Below the pieces are notes generated by a model, which was not told the origin of the DNA, did no database searches, and saw only the letters and a program-made list of their open reading frames with translations. From positions 1-41,542 of the forward strand of contig CAOJRT010000012.1 of NCBI GenBank assembly GCA_948442255.1: DNA of 41,542 nt. The letters run 5' to 3'. Positions within the stretch are counted from its first letter, which is position 1. Each line of letters starts with the position of its first letter. Position numbers and translations under genes: made by a program. Shown piece by piece: positions 40,936-41,542 of this stretch. Origin of the DNA: an uncultured Caryophanales bacterium (GTDB taxonomy: Bacteria; Bacillota_I; Bacilli_A; RF39; UBA660).

Positions 40936-41542
40936 TTGAAAAAAATTTTAATTATTGAAGATGATGAGAGTATTCATAATGTTATAGAAGAGTTGTTAAA
41001 AAAAGAACATTACGATACTTATAATGCTTATTCTGGTACAGAAGCATTATTGTTACTTGAAAAAGAAAAATATGATTTAATATTACTAGATTTAATGTTA
41101 CCAGAGGTTAGAGGAGAGGAGAGGAGATTATAGAAAAAGTAAAGATACACCTATAATTGTTCTTTCAGCAAAATTTCTAGCGATGACAAAGTAAATTGTT
41201 TACTATCGGGGGCTAGTGCTTATATAACAAAGCCATTTGATAGTAAGGAATTACTAGCAAGAATAGAAGCTCAGTTAAGAAGTAATAATAAAAATAATGT
41301 GTTAGATAATTTAAAGTATAAGGATTTGGAATTATTAAGTGATAAATATACATTACTTGTGTGTAATATTAAAGTGAGTTTAACAAAGACAGAGTATGCA
41401 ATATTAAAGCAATTATTATTAAATAAGCCACAAGTTATATCTAAAAATAAGTTGTTAGATTTAATAAGTATAGATACAGAAGACTGTGATGAAAATTCTT
41501 TAAGAGTTCATATAAGTAATTTGCGAAAAAAGCTTAGAGATT
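40936..41542 (+). pseudogene. OmpR-family response regulator, frameshifted, cut by window end
   Basis: Receiver start KKILIIEDDESIHNVIEELL and phospho-Asp in LILLDLMLP are intact from the TTG at 40936 (GGTGAT 6 bases before). Near 41111 a 5-bp unit (GGAGA) is present three times; one copy fewer restores E-I-I-E-K-V. Then single A losses at about 41141 and about 41176 must be mended to read DTPIIVLSAK and ISSDDKVN, after which ASAYITKPFD and a winged-helix domain (LTKTEYAILKQLL ... NSLRVHISNLRKKLRD) follow to the edge. Three breaks in under 80 bases: a pseudogene, or local read errors. Confidence 0.8.

Noticed and set aside
1-41542. Mycoplasma-type code (TGA = Trp)
   Set aside because: Trp is encoded by TGG and genuine genes stop at TGA (exporter at 7183, spoIIP at 32632), so code 11 applies.
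1-41542. CRISPR array, rRNA or insertion sequence
   Set aside because: No regularly spaced repeats, no rRNA segments and no transposase are visible. The only long repeats are the coding modules at 25.4-26.8 kb.

Overview
The window looks like the chromosome of an AT-rich (about 30% GC by eye), endospore-forming, Gram-positive bacterium of the Bacilli/Erysipelotrichia type, possibly an uncultured gut lineage. Reasons: sporulation genes (gerM, gerE, spoIIIAH, yqfC, yqfD, sigK, spoIIP), the division genes sepF and divIVA, a T-box leader, lipoprotein signals and gene neighbourhoods matching Bacillus subtilis (gerE-gerM; rpsU-yqeY-yqfC-yqfD-ybeY-dgkA-era-yqzL-recO-glyS; sepF-divIVA; yqeG-yqeH; rpsT-spoIIP). 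TGA is used as stop, so this is code 11, not the mycoplasma code.

Layout. 1-2.3 kb: frr between two membrane-anchored thioredoxin-like proteins. 2.3-4.5 kb: a leftward tRNA-Arg, gerM, gerE and spoIIIAH, with a good SigmaK-type promoter before gerE. 4.6-7.95 kb: a bacteriocin locus with a C39-peptidase ABC exporter, a short membrane-fusion-like protein and two tiny double-glycine peptides (50 and 49 codons) not previously called, closed by a strong terminator. 7.97-15 kb: a housekeeping/sporulation run from rpsU to glyS in which phoH is absent and a VanZ-like gene stands in its place. 15-18 kb: an unknown protein, sepF, divIVA and convergent sigK. 18-23 kb: two lipoproteins, then yqeG, yqeH, mutL. 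23-27.5 kb: two surface/secreted proteins inserted between mutL and miaA, behind a promoter whose -35/-10 spacer contains nine G in a row, a likely phase-variable switch. 27.5-38.3 kb: miaA, an ABC export pair, a transglutaminase-like protein, rpsT, spoIIP, xerD, a lipoprotein and ppdK. 38.4 kb to the end: an accessory, partly decayed region with an Xre regulator, a truncated ParB, a TetR/hydrolase divergon with a clear palindromic operator, and a frameshifted response regulator.

How parts connect: sigK (17.3-18.0 kb) probably drives gerE through the promoter at about 3.97 kb; YqfC/YqfD, SpoIIP and SpoIIIAH act earlier in the mother cell or at the engulfment interface. The bacteriocin operon carries its own exporter and both peptides but no recognisable immunity gene. 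The two most notable observations are the putative two-peptide bacteriocin and the poly-G promoter of the surface-protein pair.
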